A stretch of 64,000 nt of DNA from assembly GCA_025738555.1 (NCBI GenBank), contig JAOVFP010000009.1, forward strand, positions 2,232,001 through 2,296,000, given 5' to 3'. The notes below the pieces were generated by a model that had not been told where the DNA came from, did not search any database, and saw nothing but the letters and a program-made list of their open reading frames with translations. Both the position numbers and the translations under genes were made by a program. Source of the DNA: Cyathus striatus. Taxonomy: Eukaryota; Basidiomycota; Agaricomycetes; Agaricales; Nidulariaceae. Positions 25,753 through 37,071 of the stretch are shown here, piece after piece. How positions within the stretch are numbered: position 1 is the stretch's first letter; every line of letters begins with the position of its first letter.

Positions 25753-27872
25753 GTGATGCAATATTATTGGTTGATTGCACTAGCATATTTACCTATGGCT
25801 TATGGTATTGGACCTGAACAAGAATTTCCTATGCTGAAGTTTGCTAAATTTAATTCATTTATTCAAGAAACATTTGGTTCAAAAATAAGCTTATCAACTG
25901 TTTTATTTCTGCTATTTACATTAACAAAAAATGTTGAATTGCTAAATCTGCATGCAAGGCAGCAGTATCGTGAAGGAAATGATTGAAGAAGAACTCAAAT
26001 CTCAAGTTGGATGAATGTATTAGCAACTACTATTCAAACTGTTCTTGGTGATAAAACAAAGTATTTATTTTCAGAAAATGAGATTCCAACCATAGTTGAT
26101 GATGATGAAATAATTTCTGAAATTGCAATTAAGCTGGATAAATTTGCAAAATTTTTAAAGCTGCATCCTTATGATGATGATGGATTTACCCAGGAACTTG
26201 GGCCTATTTCTGAGAAAAAAATTACTCCTGTATGTCTTGTATGCCCAACATCTATGTGATGTGTTACAGTATCTTGTGAAGGTTATTCATTAAGACAAAA
26301 TTCAAAATATTCTGATATTCCTAAAGTTACTTTAATTGAAGGAACAAAATTGTACTACAACACATATATATTAACTGGTCATTGTTCAAATTGTAATACA
26401 ATTTACTATGCAGATCATAAGCATATTAATATTAATGGTCAAGAGCCCCAGACAGAATATTTGAATAATGCACGCTATGTTAAAATTGGGACACATTTAT
26501 GGGTAGATTGTGTATTCTCAAAAGCAGTTATGAATGCCACATATAGTTTTCATGCATCTACTGCTGCTTATGCAGAGTTCTGGACAAATAGCTATGGTGA
26601 TAATAATGAGTTAAGTCGCCAACAAGTTTGGGATGCATTTATTGAAGAATCAATTCGCAATGTGAGCACAGCATCCAATAAACAATTTGTGGTTCATGAT
26701 GGTCTATCCACTAAAGATGTTACTATAAAAGCATATGAATATCTTGGAGAGAGTGGAAGAATAAATGTGGCTTCAAACCACAGCTGTGCAGAGTGTACTC
26801 AACCACATAAATCAACTGCAGATACTATGAATAATATAAACAATAATGCAGCATCTGAAATGGCTTCTCCAGTAAAAATGGTTGTTATTGATGGTGTTGT
26901 AATGGGACCAGTTCACTGTGCAATGGAAGGCTGTTCTGCTAATGTAACCAATCACCGTGGTGGTGTATTCTGTGGATATCATAATATTCAATATGGAGCA
27001 AAGTGTCATGTGAAAGATTGTACCAGACAGAAGGTTCATGGTACTGAAGCATGTGAAACTCATCAAGAAATATGGAATAAACACTGTTCAAATTACAGCT
27101 CAGCAGGTCTTTCTGGACTAAGATGAGCATTACAACATCGCAATGAGAATTTGTCTTGGCTACCTAGAATAAATCATACCAATCAGCCACATGATGAAGA
27201 ACAGAATAATGATGATTTTTATACTCGTAAAACATACTTTTCTCCAAACCGTTATTACTGTGTAGAGACAATTTGTGCTCCATGTGGTGTTGTCATTGCA
27301 TGGACAAAATTTGTCAAGTCTGAATCCTCAAGACATATTTTGGAATTTTTAAATATGGTTTTTCCTGATCCTAAATTACGACCAGCATATATATGCATTG
27401 ATAAAGCATGTCTTGTTCTTTGTTTCATTGTAAACAATGCCATTCATCATATTTGGCTTGATACAAGTCGATTTGTTGTTGACAGTTATCACTATACAAA
27501 CTATAAAGCAGATGATGATCTTTGCCGCACATACTGCAATCCTGCACCTAATGATGGTTCTGCTCCTAATCTTGTAGTAATTGATCATGATCGTAATGGA
27601 AATCCATATTTCAAAAGAGCTTTTAATACACAGATGAGCTTAAGTACTTTAAGTTGTATTCAATATTAATATTATTAAAGGCTTGTGAACAACTCAATGC
27701 TTGGCTTGGTGGATTTGAATCAATACTGAAAAGAATGACTGTATCAAACTTTAACTGGTTTTTGCATGCTATGTTGTTTTATCACACACAGCATGTATTG
27801 AACAAGCAGCAAAAAAGAATGGTAAGGTTGAGTAGGGATTTATTTGAAAATGAGGAGGAAGAGTACATGTAG
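25753..27872 (+). pseudogene. CxC5/CxC6-type KDZ transposase, copy 1, broken
   Basis: A single frame runs from 25753 to 27633, cut by three TGA stops at 25984, 26257 and 27124. After a 47-nt intron (27634-27680) the last exon runs 27681-27872. Features in order: an N-terminal helical part; CxC clusters (HCSNCNTIYY near 26387; CAECTQPH near 26788; then a 7-Cys/His knuckle region about 26920-27090 with CAMEGC, FCGYH, CHVKDC and ACETH); and an RNase H-like core with probable acidic residues in ICIDKAC (about 27400), VVDSYHY (about 27481) and ACEQLNAW (about 27687). These match my memory of the CxC5/CxC6 cysteine clusters linked to KDZ transposases. The intron begins ATGAGC rather than GTGAGC; the copy at 63.9 kb keeps the GT. 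With three stops and a damaged donor it is inactive. All three stops would be CGA before one C-to-T change. Confidence 0.75.
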
Positions 27873-28079
27873 GTTGTAAATTGTAAATTGTAGACTATTT
27901 TGTGTATAGCATTAAATGATTAGTTTGGTTTCACTATAATTTATCACATTTTAAGTAAACTTTATTTTATTCTAAGTATCATAAGGTAAACTTCTATAAT
28001 ACAAATGTACTCATGTAAAACTATATGTTAATTGTACTTATCTTTATCAGTACTAAATAGCCTATAATTCATCTAATAT

Positions 28080-28395
28080 TCATGTAAAATTCACATGAAT
28101 GACACCTAATTTTCAATGTGAAATAGCCTATAATTCATCTAATATTCACATGAATTTCATGTGACTTTCACCTAATTTTCAATGTGAGATAGCCTATAAT
28201 TCATCTAATATTCACATGAATTTCACCTAATTTTCAATGTGAAATTTCACCTAACTTTCACCTCACCTTCACCTCACCTTCACCTAATTTTCACTTAAAT
28301 TTGATGGTTTTGGAATATTGTATGTGAAGGTGAAATTCATGTGAATTTCATGTGAATTTCTGCCTTTCATGTGAAATTCACATGAATTCATGGTG
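28080..28395. repeat. Right subterminal repeats of KDZ copy 1
   Basis: Many copies of ATTCACATGAATTTCA and TTCACCTAATTTTCA, inverted relative to those at the left end. Confidence 0.75.
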
Positions 28396-28554
28396 AAGGG
28401 GGGGGGGAGTGCAAAGTACTGAATTTTGGTATCTATAGCCCAATATCATTCACAGATAACTCTGTAAAAGGTATGTAACATGTAAGATTGTTGAATTGTA
28501 ATACTTAATATTTAAGTATAGTATGCAATAAATGTTGGAAATGGGTACTTTTTA

Positions 28555-28914
28555 GTGGGGGGAGTGTTCATATATGTGACACACTCTGCATTGGTTGCTC
28601 TTGGTTCCAATCATGTAGCTGAAGCTAAAATCAATACAGTGGAGTCACACAAAAAATATCAGTTGAGGCTGTCTTTTGATGGTGGTGTGTCAGTTACTTG
28701 GACATATGATTACTTTGAAACAAAGTATACAGTCAATGATGCAGGTAGTAGCACTAGATGTGTATTAACAGATATAACACCTAACAACAAGCATCAGTCA
28801 TGGTTGTTTGCTTTTTATTTACAAAATCTCAAGAATTTGATATCAACAAAGTCCTTAGCTTTATTGAGCACTATCACTCTTACAATACTTATACATCTTG
28901 GTTTTCATTTGTGA
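28555..28914 (+). other. Unrecognised open frame of 119 codons
   Basis: Open frame with a plausible protein-like stretch in its middle (QLRLSFDGGVSVTWTYDYF) and a hydrophobic tail. It begins right after GGGGGGAGTG, which resembles a KDZ right end, so it may be repeat-borne. I do not recognise it and assign no function. Confidence 0.25.
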
Positions 28915-28961
28915 GAATTTCTTACTACTGATACATGGGTAAAAGAATACAATGTACCTAA

Positions 28962-29055
28962 TGTAAAAATTCATTACATCTCAATTTCAAAATGCCAGTG
29001 CCTAGTGTGTTGAGTGAGGAAACAGCAGGGAGGGGTTGAGTTCCTACACTGCCTC
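28962..29055 (-). repeat. Dispersed repeat, copy A
   Basis: On the minus strand, TTATGGGAGGCAGTGTAGG and the following 60 bp match the plus strand at about 42884-42975 (ATTATGGGAGGCGGTGCAGG). Identity is roughly 75-80% over 75 bp. Probably one end of an unclassified element. Confidence 0.55.
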
Positions 29056-29547
29056 CCATAAAAACACTAAGGGAATAAACAAATATACCTATATAAAAAA
29101 CACAACTCCACATTAGTACTGGTTCAAAACACCTTAAATAAATAGCTATACAAAAACACCTTACTTTTATAAAATGATGTTGTATTTGGTACAACACATA
29201 CCAGAAACCTATGGTGTAGATTGCTTAGTCACCACTAGTTTTGTATAGCAGCAAAATTGGTCAGCGAAATTTTTGAAATTTTTGGGCTGATTTTCTCCAA
29301 CTTTTTGAAGGTTTAAGAGTATATTATATCTGTATAATATTGGTACTTCATTAAAATAGTAGATTGTAAAGTGAAATGTAGTGCTTTCATAGCTTCTTTC
29401 ACAAATTTGAAGCATAAGAGTGATGACTAACCATGTCTATTTATAGTAATTACCTTCCCAATATGGTAATTTGGCAAAATCTGGAATGTGTGAAAAATAT
29501 AACTCACTCAGTTTTGGGAATTTTGACAAACTGTTTAGTAGAATTAT

Positions 29548-30158
29548 TGTCATATCCGTGACAATCCCTGTACCATTGGAGTCAACTCCGGGTTTACTCC
29601 GCTTTTAGTACGTTTACTCCGGACTATGTATACTTGTTATATATCGAACTCTTCCTTACTAATGTTTACTTGTAACTGTTTACTTGTTCCTTCCCTTTAA
29701 TATTACTACCTCGTTCTCCGGCCGCGGCCATTTCTCCTATGACTATAATCTAGAGGCGTACTACTAGTTTACCATGTTCTACATTTCATGGAGTTTACTT
29801 ATCCCTAGGATGCCACATACCCATGGGCATTACTCCGTACGCATTCGGACAAAGTAGTTTACTATATAAACTACTCCTGTAATGTAATTAGACTTCAGTT
29901 TCAAATCAACTACATTTACACCCTTCTCCCACTTGGGCCTTGAGCCAACTCCGCTATTTTGCCACTTACTCCGCTTTGTTCTAAATATGGAACTGGAAGT
30001 CCAAGGGGCGCAACACACAAGTTGAAGCCAACATTCCACTACTCCCGTACTCATTCACTACCTCCACGCACCCTACTAACGTGTGCGAGTTACTCTGCTT
30101 CTATTAGACTATCTACTCCGAGGTTCTTGTCCCTAGTGGAAAAGAATGGGACGTGACA
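29548..30158 (+). repeat. Left LTR of the chromovirus
   Basis: Begins TGTCATATCCGTGACA and ends GGGACGTGACA, 611 bp. It lacks the extra GCCTTGAG found near 36850 in the right LTR. Confidence 0.93.
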
Positions 30159-30210
30159 GTATTTGAAACTCACTCCCTTGGATCTTCTCCGCATTTTTGT
30201 CTTTTCTCCA

Positions 30211-30939
30211 ATGGCTACTCGTACCGAGACTGCTCATCAACGCAGTCACCAGCAGCAAACAATCCCGCTGCAAGCCCAACGCAGTAATCATTTGGCTTCT
30301 CAGCAATCTGCTACTCAACGTACGACTACCGTCCCGCGACCTCTTTCTGTTTCTCGTTCTCCTGTTCCAGAGTCAGCCAGTGCATTGGTCTCGAGAATTC
30401 CTGTCTCAGCCGGACGTGCTCAACGGGTGCTTCAACCAGCATTCGAGTATGTCAGCAATGCCCGACCCATGCCGCTTATTTTTCCGTTTGACCCAACACT
30501 CATTCCACATGCTACCATTGACTCCGACCCACGAGCTCCAACTCCAGGTCTAGCACCCCCTAAAGCACCTATACCTTCAGGTGCTGGGAGTGCTCCGCCA
30601 CCACCTCCACCTGGAGATAATGGCAATGGGGGCAATGGTTACAAATCATCTGAGGATGGCTCCAACCATGAGCCCTCTGATGGTAATTCTCAGTTTGGTG
30701 ATGTTGAGGATGAAGTTCCTCCCTCTGATCACGGAGATTCTGCAGGCCATGGAGGAACTCCTCCTGGTGGGCCTGGCAGACCTGGAGGCTCTGGTCCTTC
30801 GTCTCATGGCTCCTCTTGCTCCTCTTGCTCATCCTCCTACCGCCCTCGTCGACGTCGTTATGATGGAGAAGATGTGGTTGGTGCTCTGACTACCATAGTC
30901 AAGCGCATTATGGATTGGCTGTTGGATTGGCAAGGTTGA
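30211..30939 (+). pseudogene. gag: Gag, N-terminal part
   Basis: Starts at ATG 30211 (MATRTETAHQ) rather than the in-frame ATG at 30163, which lies almost on the primer-binding region. The segment is proline-, glycine- and serine-rich, with PPPPPPGDNGNGGNGY in the middle and a basic YRPRRRRYD near the end. It stops at TGA 30937 inside the foreign insert. Downstream Gag sequence (31448 on) is in the same frame, so the insert of 516 bp kept register but brought stops. Gag would form the particle core; this copy cannot make it whole. Confidence 0.75.
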
Positions 30940-31051
30940 CAGCCTTGACTGGGTTATGGGGGTGTATAATATTGGAGCACTCCTGCCATGGTGACGAGCC
31001 TGGTAGCCCACTCAACTGGTTAAGTACCTGTTCTTGCTTGTGTATAGGCAA

Positions 31052-31125
31052 GGGCTGGTAGCTCAGTTGGAAGAGTGCCTAGTCATGAGTACGGGTGGTC
31101 ACAGGTTCAATCCCTGTCCAGTCCA
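31052..31125 (+). tRNA. tRNA-like sequence 1 (probably not a working tRNA)
   Basis: Acceptor GGGCTGG pairs with CCAGTCC. The A box is TAGCTCAGTTGG, and the T arm ACAGG-TTCAATC-CCTGT is a perfect 5-bp stem with a good B box. The anticodon arm (CCTAG, TCATGAG, TACGG) has two mismatches and would give anticodon ATG, unusual for eukaryotic His. The internal promoter looks intact, so RNA polymerase III could transcribe it, but as the head of a SINE-like element. Confidence 0.5.
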
Positions 31126-31356
31126 ATAGTTTTAACAGGTTATGGGCCCCGAGCGCGGTGTTTGTATCTGTGTAGACTTCCTCCCTTGGTGATACGGTGA
31201 CGAGCCTGTCTCCTTGTGGGGGTGTGTTGGATTGGCAAGGTTGACAGCCTTGACTGGGTTATGGGGGTGTATAATATTGGAGCACTCCTGCCATGGTGAC
31301 GAGCCTGGTAGCCCACTCAACTGGTTAAGTACCTGTTCTTGCTTGTGTATAGGCAA

Positions 31357-31430
31357 GGGCTGGTAGCTCAGTTGGAAGAGTGCCTAGTCATGAGTACGGG
31401 TGGTCACAGGTTCAATCCCTGTCCAGTCCA
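31357..31430 (+). tRNA. tRNA-like sequence 2, duplicate of the first
   Basis: Appears identical to the tRNA-like sequence 305 bp upstream, with the same anticodon-arm mismatches. Confidence 0.5.
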
Positions 31431-31447
31431 ATAGTTTTAACATTGGC

Positions 31448-32412
31448 CACCTCCTACTCCTGCACCACGTGACAAGAAAGTTAAAGCGCCTGACATTTTC
31501 GATGGCTCTAGCACCAATAAGCTGGATGCATTCTTAACTCAGTGCCGCCTAAATTTCCGGAACAACCCCCACCTTTACAACAGTGACCAGGCAAAAGTTG
31601 ACTATACGTTAACTTTTCTCCGGGGATCTGCAGGGGCTTTGTTCAGTTCACATCTGGATGAGGATGTTTATGAGCGCTGGATGGATGATTGGCTCTTTTT
31701 CGTTAGTTTGCTCCGGACTCACTTCGGACAAACTAACCCCCGAGCAGAGGCTGAACTGGAGATCTGTGCACTGAAGATGGAAAACAACCATCGCATCACT
31801 TCATATGAAATTGATTTCAACAAGTATGCTACCTTGTTGAATTGGGACGACCCATCCCTCACCTCACAATACTACTATGGGTTATGTCCATGCATTAAGG
31901 ACAAAATCTCCAGCAGGGAGATTCCTCATCCTGAATCCCTTCAGCCTATGAAGGCTTTGGCCCAGGGTTTCGATCAGTGCCATTGGGAGCGCAGTACTGA
32001 GCGTGCCATTGAGGAGAGGCGTCACAAGGTTGCTGCTGCACCTTCCAAGACTCTTCCTCCAGCTTCCAACAATAGGAACCGGGGAAACACTCCTGCAGAG
32101 CCTGCTGCCTCCACCTCTAACGTTGCATCAGTACCTACTCCGAGCACTTCCTCCGGGTCTACAGCCCAACCACGCCGTCCTGCCTCTCAAGGCCTGGACT
32201 TAACAGGTAAATTAGGACCTGATGGTAAGTTAACTCCAGAGGAGCGCAAACGTTGTTTGGACAACAAGCTCTGCTTGTTTTGTGCTAAAGCTGGACACAT
32301 GGCTAAGGATTGCCGCAAAGCTACATCCACAGCTGCAAGAGCACGCGCTGCTGCTATTTCCTCCGAGGTGTCTGCCCCGGTGAGCCCCACTACAGGGAGT
32401 TCAAAAAAATAG
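31448..32412 (+). pseudogene. gag: Gag, C-terminal part with zinc knuckle
   Basis: Open frame continuing Gag after the insert (PPPTPAPRDKKVKAPDIFDG). It covers the retrotransposon capsid-like region with FLRGSAGALF and a KALAQGFDQC part. A CCHC knuckle CLFCAKAGHMAKDC is at about 32270-32312. It ends at TAG 32410 directly after a run of seven A, the likely frameshift site into pol. An internal ATG at 31639 is not a likely start. Confidence 0.85.
32403..32409 (+). promoter_or_regulatory. Candidate -1 ribosomal frameshift site (A AAA AAA)
   Basis: The heptamer A-AAA-AAA is in the right phase of the gag frame (TCA AAA AAA TAG), with the gag stop next. Slipping back one base enters the pol frame, which reads AAA AAA ATA GAG and on into protease. 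No structure was tested downstream. Confidence 0.65.
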
Positions 32413-35400
32413 AGCGCGGTTCTTGTAACTCCGCACAAGTCGAGGGCCGCATTCCTCTCCCTTGTGCTCTCATGGAGGTAAGACTTAACGCATCTGCTCT
32501 TTCTGACCCTCAGGCTGTACATATACCACTCTCCTCTCCATCTCCTATAACACCGAACACTTTACTTACCTATGCTGCCCTTATTGACTCCGGCTCTACT
32601 CACTGTTTCATTGACTCATTCTTCGTCCGGAGAAATCACCTACCTACCACTCCTATAACCCCAATAGCATTATGACTGTTTGACAGCACCACAAACTCTA
32701 CTCTTACAGAAAGTACTACTTTGCCTGTAACGTTTCCATCTGGTGAATGCATCTCCCTTGCACTTTATGTGACTCCACTTGATTCTTCTTGTTCCGTGGT
32801 TCTAGGATTTAACTGGCTCTCCCAATACAATCCATTGATTGACTGGGTACAGAGACGCATACTTCGCTTCCAAACCACTGTTACAGAGGAATCATCTCCG
32901 CTTTCATCGACCCCTGCTCCGAAGGATACTCCTTCGTTGCCACCTGCTTCACCAGATGAGCCATCTTTTCCTCCACTGGACTCATGTCCTCCTCCGAGCA
33001 TCTCTATGATCAATGCTGCCACATTTCTTAGAGCTAGCAAACTTGAAGGGTCTCAAACCTTCAGGATACATCTCAGTGCTGTAGTCTCTGCGTCTGCTGC
33101 TGCCGCTATGGCCACAGAGACCATTGACCTTTCTAATGTTCCCTTGGACTACCATGAGTTTGCTGACATCTTCAGCAAGAACCAAGCAGATACACTTGCT
33201 CCACACCATCCTTACGATCTTAAAATCAATCTGGATGAAGGCTCTTCTCCTCCGGTTGGTACGATCTATTCCCTTTCCCAATCCGAGCTTGGATCTTTAT
33301 GGGAGTTCATTGACGAACATCTCCGTATTGGCTTCATACGTCCTTCACATTCTCCGCACGGAGCACCAGTGCTCTTTGTCCGGAAGAAGAATGGTTCACT
33401 TCAGCTTTGTGTCGATTTCCGTGGACTCAATGCCATTTCCAAGAAGGATAGGTACCCTCTCCCTCTCATTGCCGACCTCCTTGATAGTCCTCGCAAGGCT
33501 CGAATTTACTCCAAAATTGACCTCCGCCATGCTTACCATCTTGTCCGTATCACTGACAGAGATGAATGGAAGACTGCCTTTCGCACTCGCTATGGCTCGT
33601 TTGAATGGCTAGTAATGCCATTTGGACTTACCAATGCACCTGCAGCCTTTCAATGTTTTATGAACGACATCTTCAAGGATTTACTTGATGTGTGCATAAT
33701 AGTTTACCTTGACGACATCCTTATCTACTCCAATAACATGGAGGAACACCGTCGACATGTTAAAGAAGTCCTGCGTCGATTACGAAAGCATGGTCTTTAT
33801 GCCTGGGCAGATAAGTGTGAATTCCACACAGAGTCTGTTGAGTACCTTGGTTTCGTTCTTTCTCTGTCCGGCCTCACAATGTCTAAGGACAAAGTCCAAA
33901 CAATTCAGGATTGGCCTGAGCCTAGAAAAGTGAAAGATGTTCAATCTTTCCTTGGCTTTGCCAATTTCTACCGACGTTTCATCCGAGATTACTTGGACAT
34001 CGTTGTTTCATTAACATGTCTTACCCAGAAGGGTTTGAAGTGGGACTTTACTCCGGCATGCCGTGCAGCGTTCAATCATCTGAAAGATGCTTTCAGTACT
34101 GCTCCAGTGCTTACACACTGGGTGCCAGATGCGCAGATTATAGTAGAGACTGATGCTTCAGACTATGCACTTGGAGCTATTCTCTCTATTATCGCTGACA
34201 ATGGCGATATCCACCCTATAGCATTCCACTCCAGGACCTTTACTGCTCCGGAGTTGAACTATGACACCCATGACAAAGAACTCCTAGTGATCTTTGAAGC
34301 TTTCAAAGTATGGCGACATTACTTGGAGGGTTCTGGTATTCCAATCGATGTGGTCACTGATCACAAGAACCTTGAATACTTCTCCACCACCAAGATCCTT
34401 ACTTGTTGTCAAGCCCATTGGTCGGAGTATCTTTCTCAATTCAATCTAGTTATACATTTTCGTCCGGGGAAGCTCGGAGCTAAACCAGATGCATTAACTA
34501 GACACTGGGACATCTATCCTAAAGAGGGGGATAACGACTATGCCACAGTCAATCCGCATAACTTTAGGCCAGTTTTCACTCAAGAACAACTCACTACCTC
34601 GTTGCGAGCTACTATTCTCTTCCTACCGATTCTTGGAGCTAGCATAGTTATGGACATTGAGCAGCTTCATCATGATATCCTGATCGCTCAACCTACTGAC
34701 ACTGTTGCCGCCATTCATCTCCGAGATCCCACTGGTCGTTGGTCAGTCGGAACGGACAAGTTACTCCGTCTCGATGAACGTATCTATGTTCCCAATGACA
34801 ACTCCCTTCGCCTCTGTGTTCTCCAGTACAAGCATGATCACATCCTCGCTGGACACCCCAGTCAAAACAAGACCTTGTTCATCATCAGGCGTGAATACAC
34901 TTGGCCTGGCCTCCGCACTTATATCAAGGACTACTGTAAGTCCTGTACCACTTGCATGTGATCTAAACCCCAAAGGCATCGACCCTATGGCACTTTGAAG
35001 CAACTCCCAATTCCGGGACGTCCATGGAGTTCTATTTCAATGGATTTCATCAAAACACTTCCTAAGTCTGGTTCAGAAGAGTATAACTCTGTTCTGGTCG
35101 TCATAGATCATTTCAGCAAGCAGGCAATATTCATCCCCTGTTATAACACCATTACCTCTGCCCAACTCGCTCAGCTCTTTGTCTTGCACGTATTTTCTAA
35201 ACATGGTGTTCCAGAGCATGTTACCTCTGACAGAGGCTCGGAGTTCATCTCTCATTTCTTCCGTTCATTGGGCAAAGTCCTCGACATGACCTTGCACTTT
35301 ACCTCCGGGTATCACCCAGAGGGCGATGGACAAACAGAACGTATCAACCAAGTTCTGGAGCAATATGTCCACATTTACTGCAACTACCAGCAGGACAACT

Positions 35401-36122
35401 GGGCTGTTCTACTCCCTCTCACTGAGTTCGCGTATAATAATACTCCAAGCTCGACCACTAATACAACCCCCTTCTTTGCCAACAAGGGTTATCACCCAGC
35501 AATAACAGTTCATCCGGAATGAGATGTTACTGCAGCTAAAGCACGGGAATTTGCCGTTGACCTCCAAGAACTTCATGAACTCCTCAAAATCGAAATAGCA
35601 CTTGCTCAAAAGCGTTATCAAGTCGGAGCAGACAACCGTCGGTTGCCAGCTCCGGAGTTCAAGGTTGGAACAAAGGCTTTTGTCCGTGCTAAGTTCTTTA
35701 AATCTACTCATCCAGCAAAAAAGTTTGCTGAAAAGTATTATGGTCCATACGAGATTATTGCCGAGACTGGATCCCACTCCCGCACCTTATGCCTCCCCAC
35801 CAACTTTCACTCAGTTCATCCAGTCTTCCACGTCTCTATGCTCGAGCCAGCCACAGAAAATCCTTTCCCTGAACGTGAAATACCTCCGCCTCCTCTGGTG
35901 GAACTTGATGGCGACATCGAGTACGAAGTCAGCGAAATCTGTGACTCCAAGTTAGATTGTCGTTGCAAATGCAAACTCTGGTATCTAGTCCGCTGGTCTG
36001 GATACGAGGGCACGGATGAAGAGTTAACTTGGCTAGCTGCAACAGAGCTAGAGCATGCTTTTGAACTTATTCAGGAGTTCCATTCAAAATATCCTGATAA
36101 GCCCAATCCAGACACCACTTAG
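32403..36122 (+). pseudogene. pol: Pol polyprotein with three in-frame stops
   Basis: One frame from the slippery site to TAG 36120. Protease: ALIDSGSTHCFID near 32580. Reverse transcriptase about 33250-33980, with VDFRGLN, MPFGLTNAP and the catalytic YLDDILIYS near 33705. RNase H about 34140-34500 (ETDASDYALG, DKELL, TDHKNLEYF). Integrase: an HHCC finger ending CKSCTTC (about 34840-34955) and a DDE core with MDFIK, TSDRGSEF and GDGQTERINQVLEQY. A C-terminal chromodomain lies at about 35915-36080 (YEVSEI, WYLVRWSGYE, TWLAATEL), marking the chromovirus clade. Stops at 32673, 34959 and 35520 are all TGA and would each be CGA (Arg) by one transition. The RT core is undamaged, but no full Pol can be made. 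Confidence 0.92.
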
Positions 36123-36439
36123 ACTTTACTCCGCTTTTACTCATTTTACTCCGCTTTCACTCTTTTTCTTAGTTTCAATCCCTAGTGCACTCAGCGCACA
36201 CATACACCAAAAAACAATTCAAAGTCCAAAACCTACAAAACATTTTTCTCCTGTCTATGCACATTTTCCTCCAGCTCGATTTTCATTTCTATCTTCATTT
36301 TCACTCCCAGACTCATTATCTCCGCCACAGTATCATTTACTCCACCTCTGGCATTGCCCTCAGCAATCTCCGGAGTTTTTCACTGCTGAATAAGCATAAC
36401 TATTCCTATTCATCTCAAAGGCCTCGAAGGCTTGGCCTT

Positions 36440-36452
36440 AATGGGAGGATAC
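36440..36452 (+). promoter_or_regulatory. Polypurine tract
   Basis: AATGGGAGGATAC lies directly before the right LTR, the expected plus-strand primer position. Confidence 0.7.
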
Positions 36453-37071
36453 TGTCATATCCGTGACAATCCCTGTACCATTGGAGTCAACTCCGGGTTT
36501 ACTCCGCTTTTAGTACGTTTCCTCCGGACTATGTATATTTGTTATATATCGAACTCTTCCTTACTAATGTTTACTTGTAACTGTTTACTTGTTCCTTCCC
36601 TTTAATATTACTACCTCGTTCTCCGGCCGCGGCCATTTCTCCTATGACTATAATCTAGAGGCGTACTACTAGTTTACCATGTTCTACATTTCATGGAGTT
36701 TACTTAACCCTAGGATGCCACATACCCATGGGCATTACTCCGTATGCATTCAGACAAAGTAGTTTACTATATAAACTACTCCTGTAATGTAATTAGACTT
36801 CAGTTTCAAATCAACTACATTTACACCCTTCTCCCACTTGGGCCTTGAGGCCTTGAGCCAACTCCGCTATTTTGCCACTTACTCCGCTTTGTTCTAAATA
36901 TGGAACTGGAAGTCCAAGGGGCGCAACACACAAGTTGAAGCCAACATTCCACTACTCCCGTACTCGTTCACTACCTCCATGCACCCTACTAACGTGTGCA
37001 AGTTACTCCGCTTCTATTAGACTATCTACTCCGAGGTTCTTGTCCCTAGTGGAAAAGAACGGGACGTGACA
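36453..37071 (+). repeat. Right LTR of the chromovirus
   Basis: 619 bp, TGTCATATCC to ACGTGACA. It contains a tandem GCCTTGAG absent from the left LTR. Confidence 0.93.

Larger units (their letters stand above)
20841..28416 (+). mobile_element. KDZ-type DNA transposon, copy 1 (about 7.6 kb)
   Basis: The left end is CTCTTTACACTCCCCCCC (20838 on) and the right end is its inverted partner, GGGGGGGAGTGCAAAGTACT (ending about 28420). Inside both ends are dense short repeats of TTCATGTGAA / TTCACATGAA type (20870-21090 and 28080-28390). Between them lie an accessory gene (23493-25648) and a CxC5/CxC6-KDZ transposase (25753-27872), both on the plus strand and both broken. The left third also holds a tRNA-like sequence, intron-like repeat modules and a minisatellite. 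The target duplication is unclear: the flanks AAGTTGG and AATTTTGG share only a few bases. Confidence 0.75.
30932..31447 (+). mobile_element. tRNA-derived (SINE-like) dimer inserted in gag
   Basis: A 516-bp insert is flanked by ATTGGC (30926-30931 and 31442-31447). It holds two apparently identical blocks, 30920-31137 and 31225-31442, offset by 305 bp and separated by 87 bp. Each block contains a 74-nt tRNA-like sequence. Removing the insert rejoins Gag in frame. The second block is preceded by the same 12 bases (TGTTGGATTGGC) as the gag target, which suggests a tandem event after insertion or end microhomology. A further tRNA-like D-arm (GTAGCCCACTCAACTGGTTAAG) lies upstream in each block. 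Confidence 0.7.
29548..37071 (+). mobile_element. Ty3/gypsy chromovirus, full length (7524 bp)
   Basis: Long terminal repeats of 611 and 619 bp enclose gag and pol in the order PR-RT-RNase H-integrase-chromodomain. ATTAT is duplicated at 29543-29547 and 37072-37076. The LTRs differ by about 10 substitutions plus one 8-bp tandem duplication, so they are about 98% identical and insertion is fairly recent. I could not name a primer-binding site: the bases after the left LTR (GTATTTGAAACTCACTCC) do not start with the usual TGG. Coding is broken by a tRNA-derived insertion in gag and by three stops in pol. Confidence 0.93.

Noticed and set aside
20841..28416. 8-bp target duplication of KDZ copy 1
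   Set aside because: The flanks share only TTGG-like bases. The exact outer boundary of the inverted repeat is uncertain, so no duplication is claimed.
31052..31430. Two functional tRNA genes
   Set aside because: The anticodon stem has mismatches, the anticodon is atypical, and both sit in a duplicated insert in gag. A SINE-like origin fits better.
34959..35522. Stops in pol as programmed readthrough
   Set aside because: Three stops scattered through pol, all CGA-derived, and more in an unrelated neighbour element. Mutation explains this better than readthrough.
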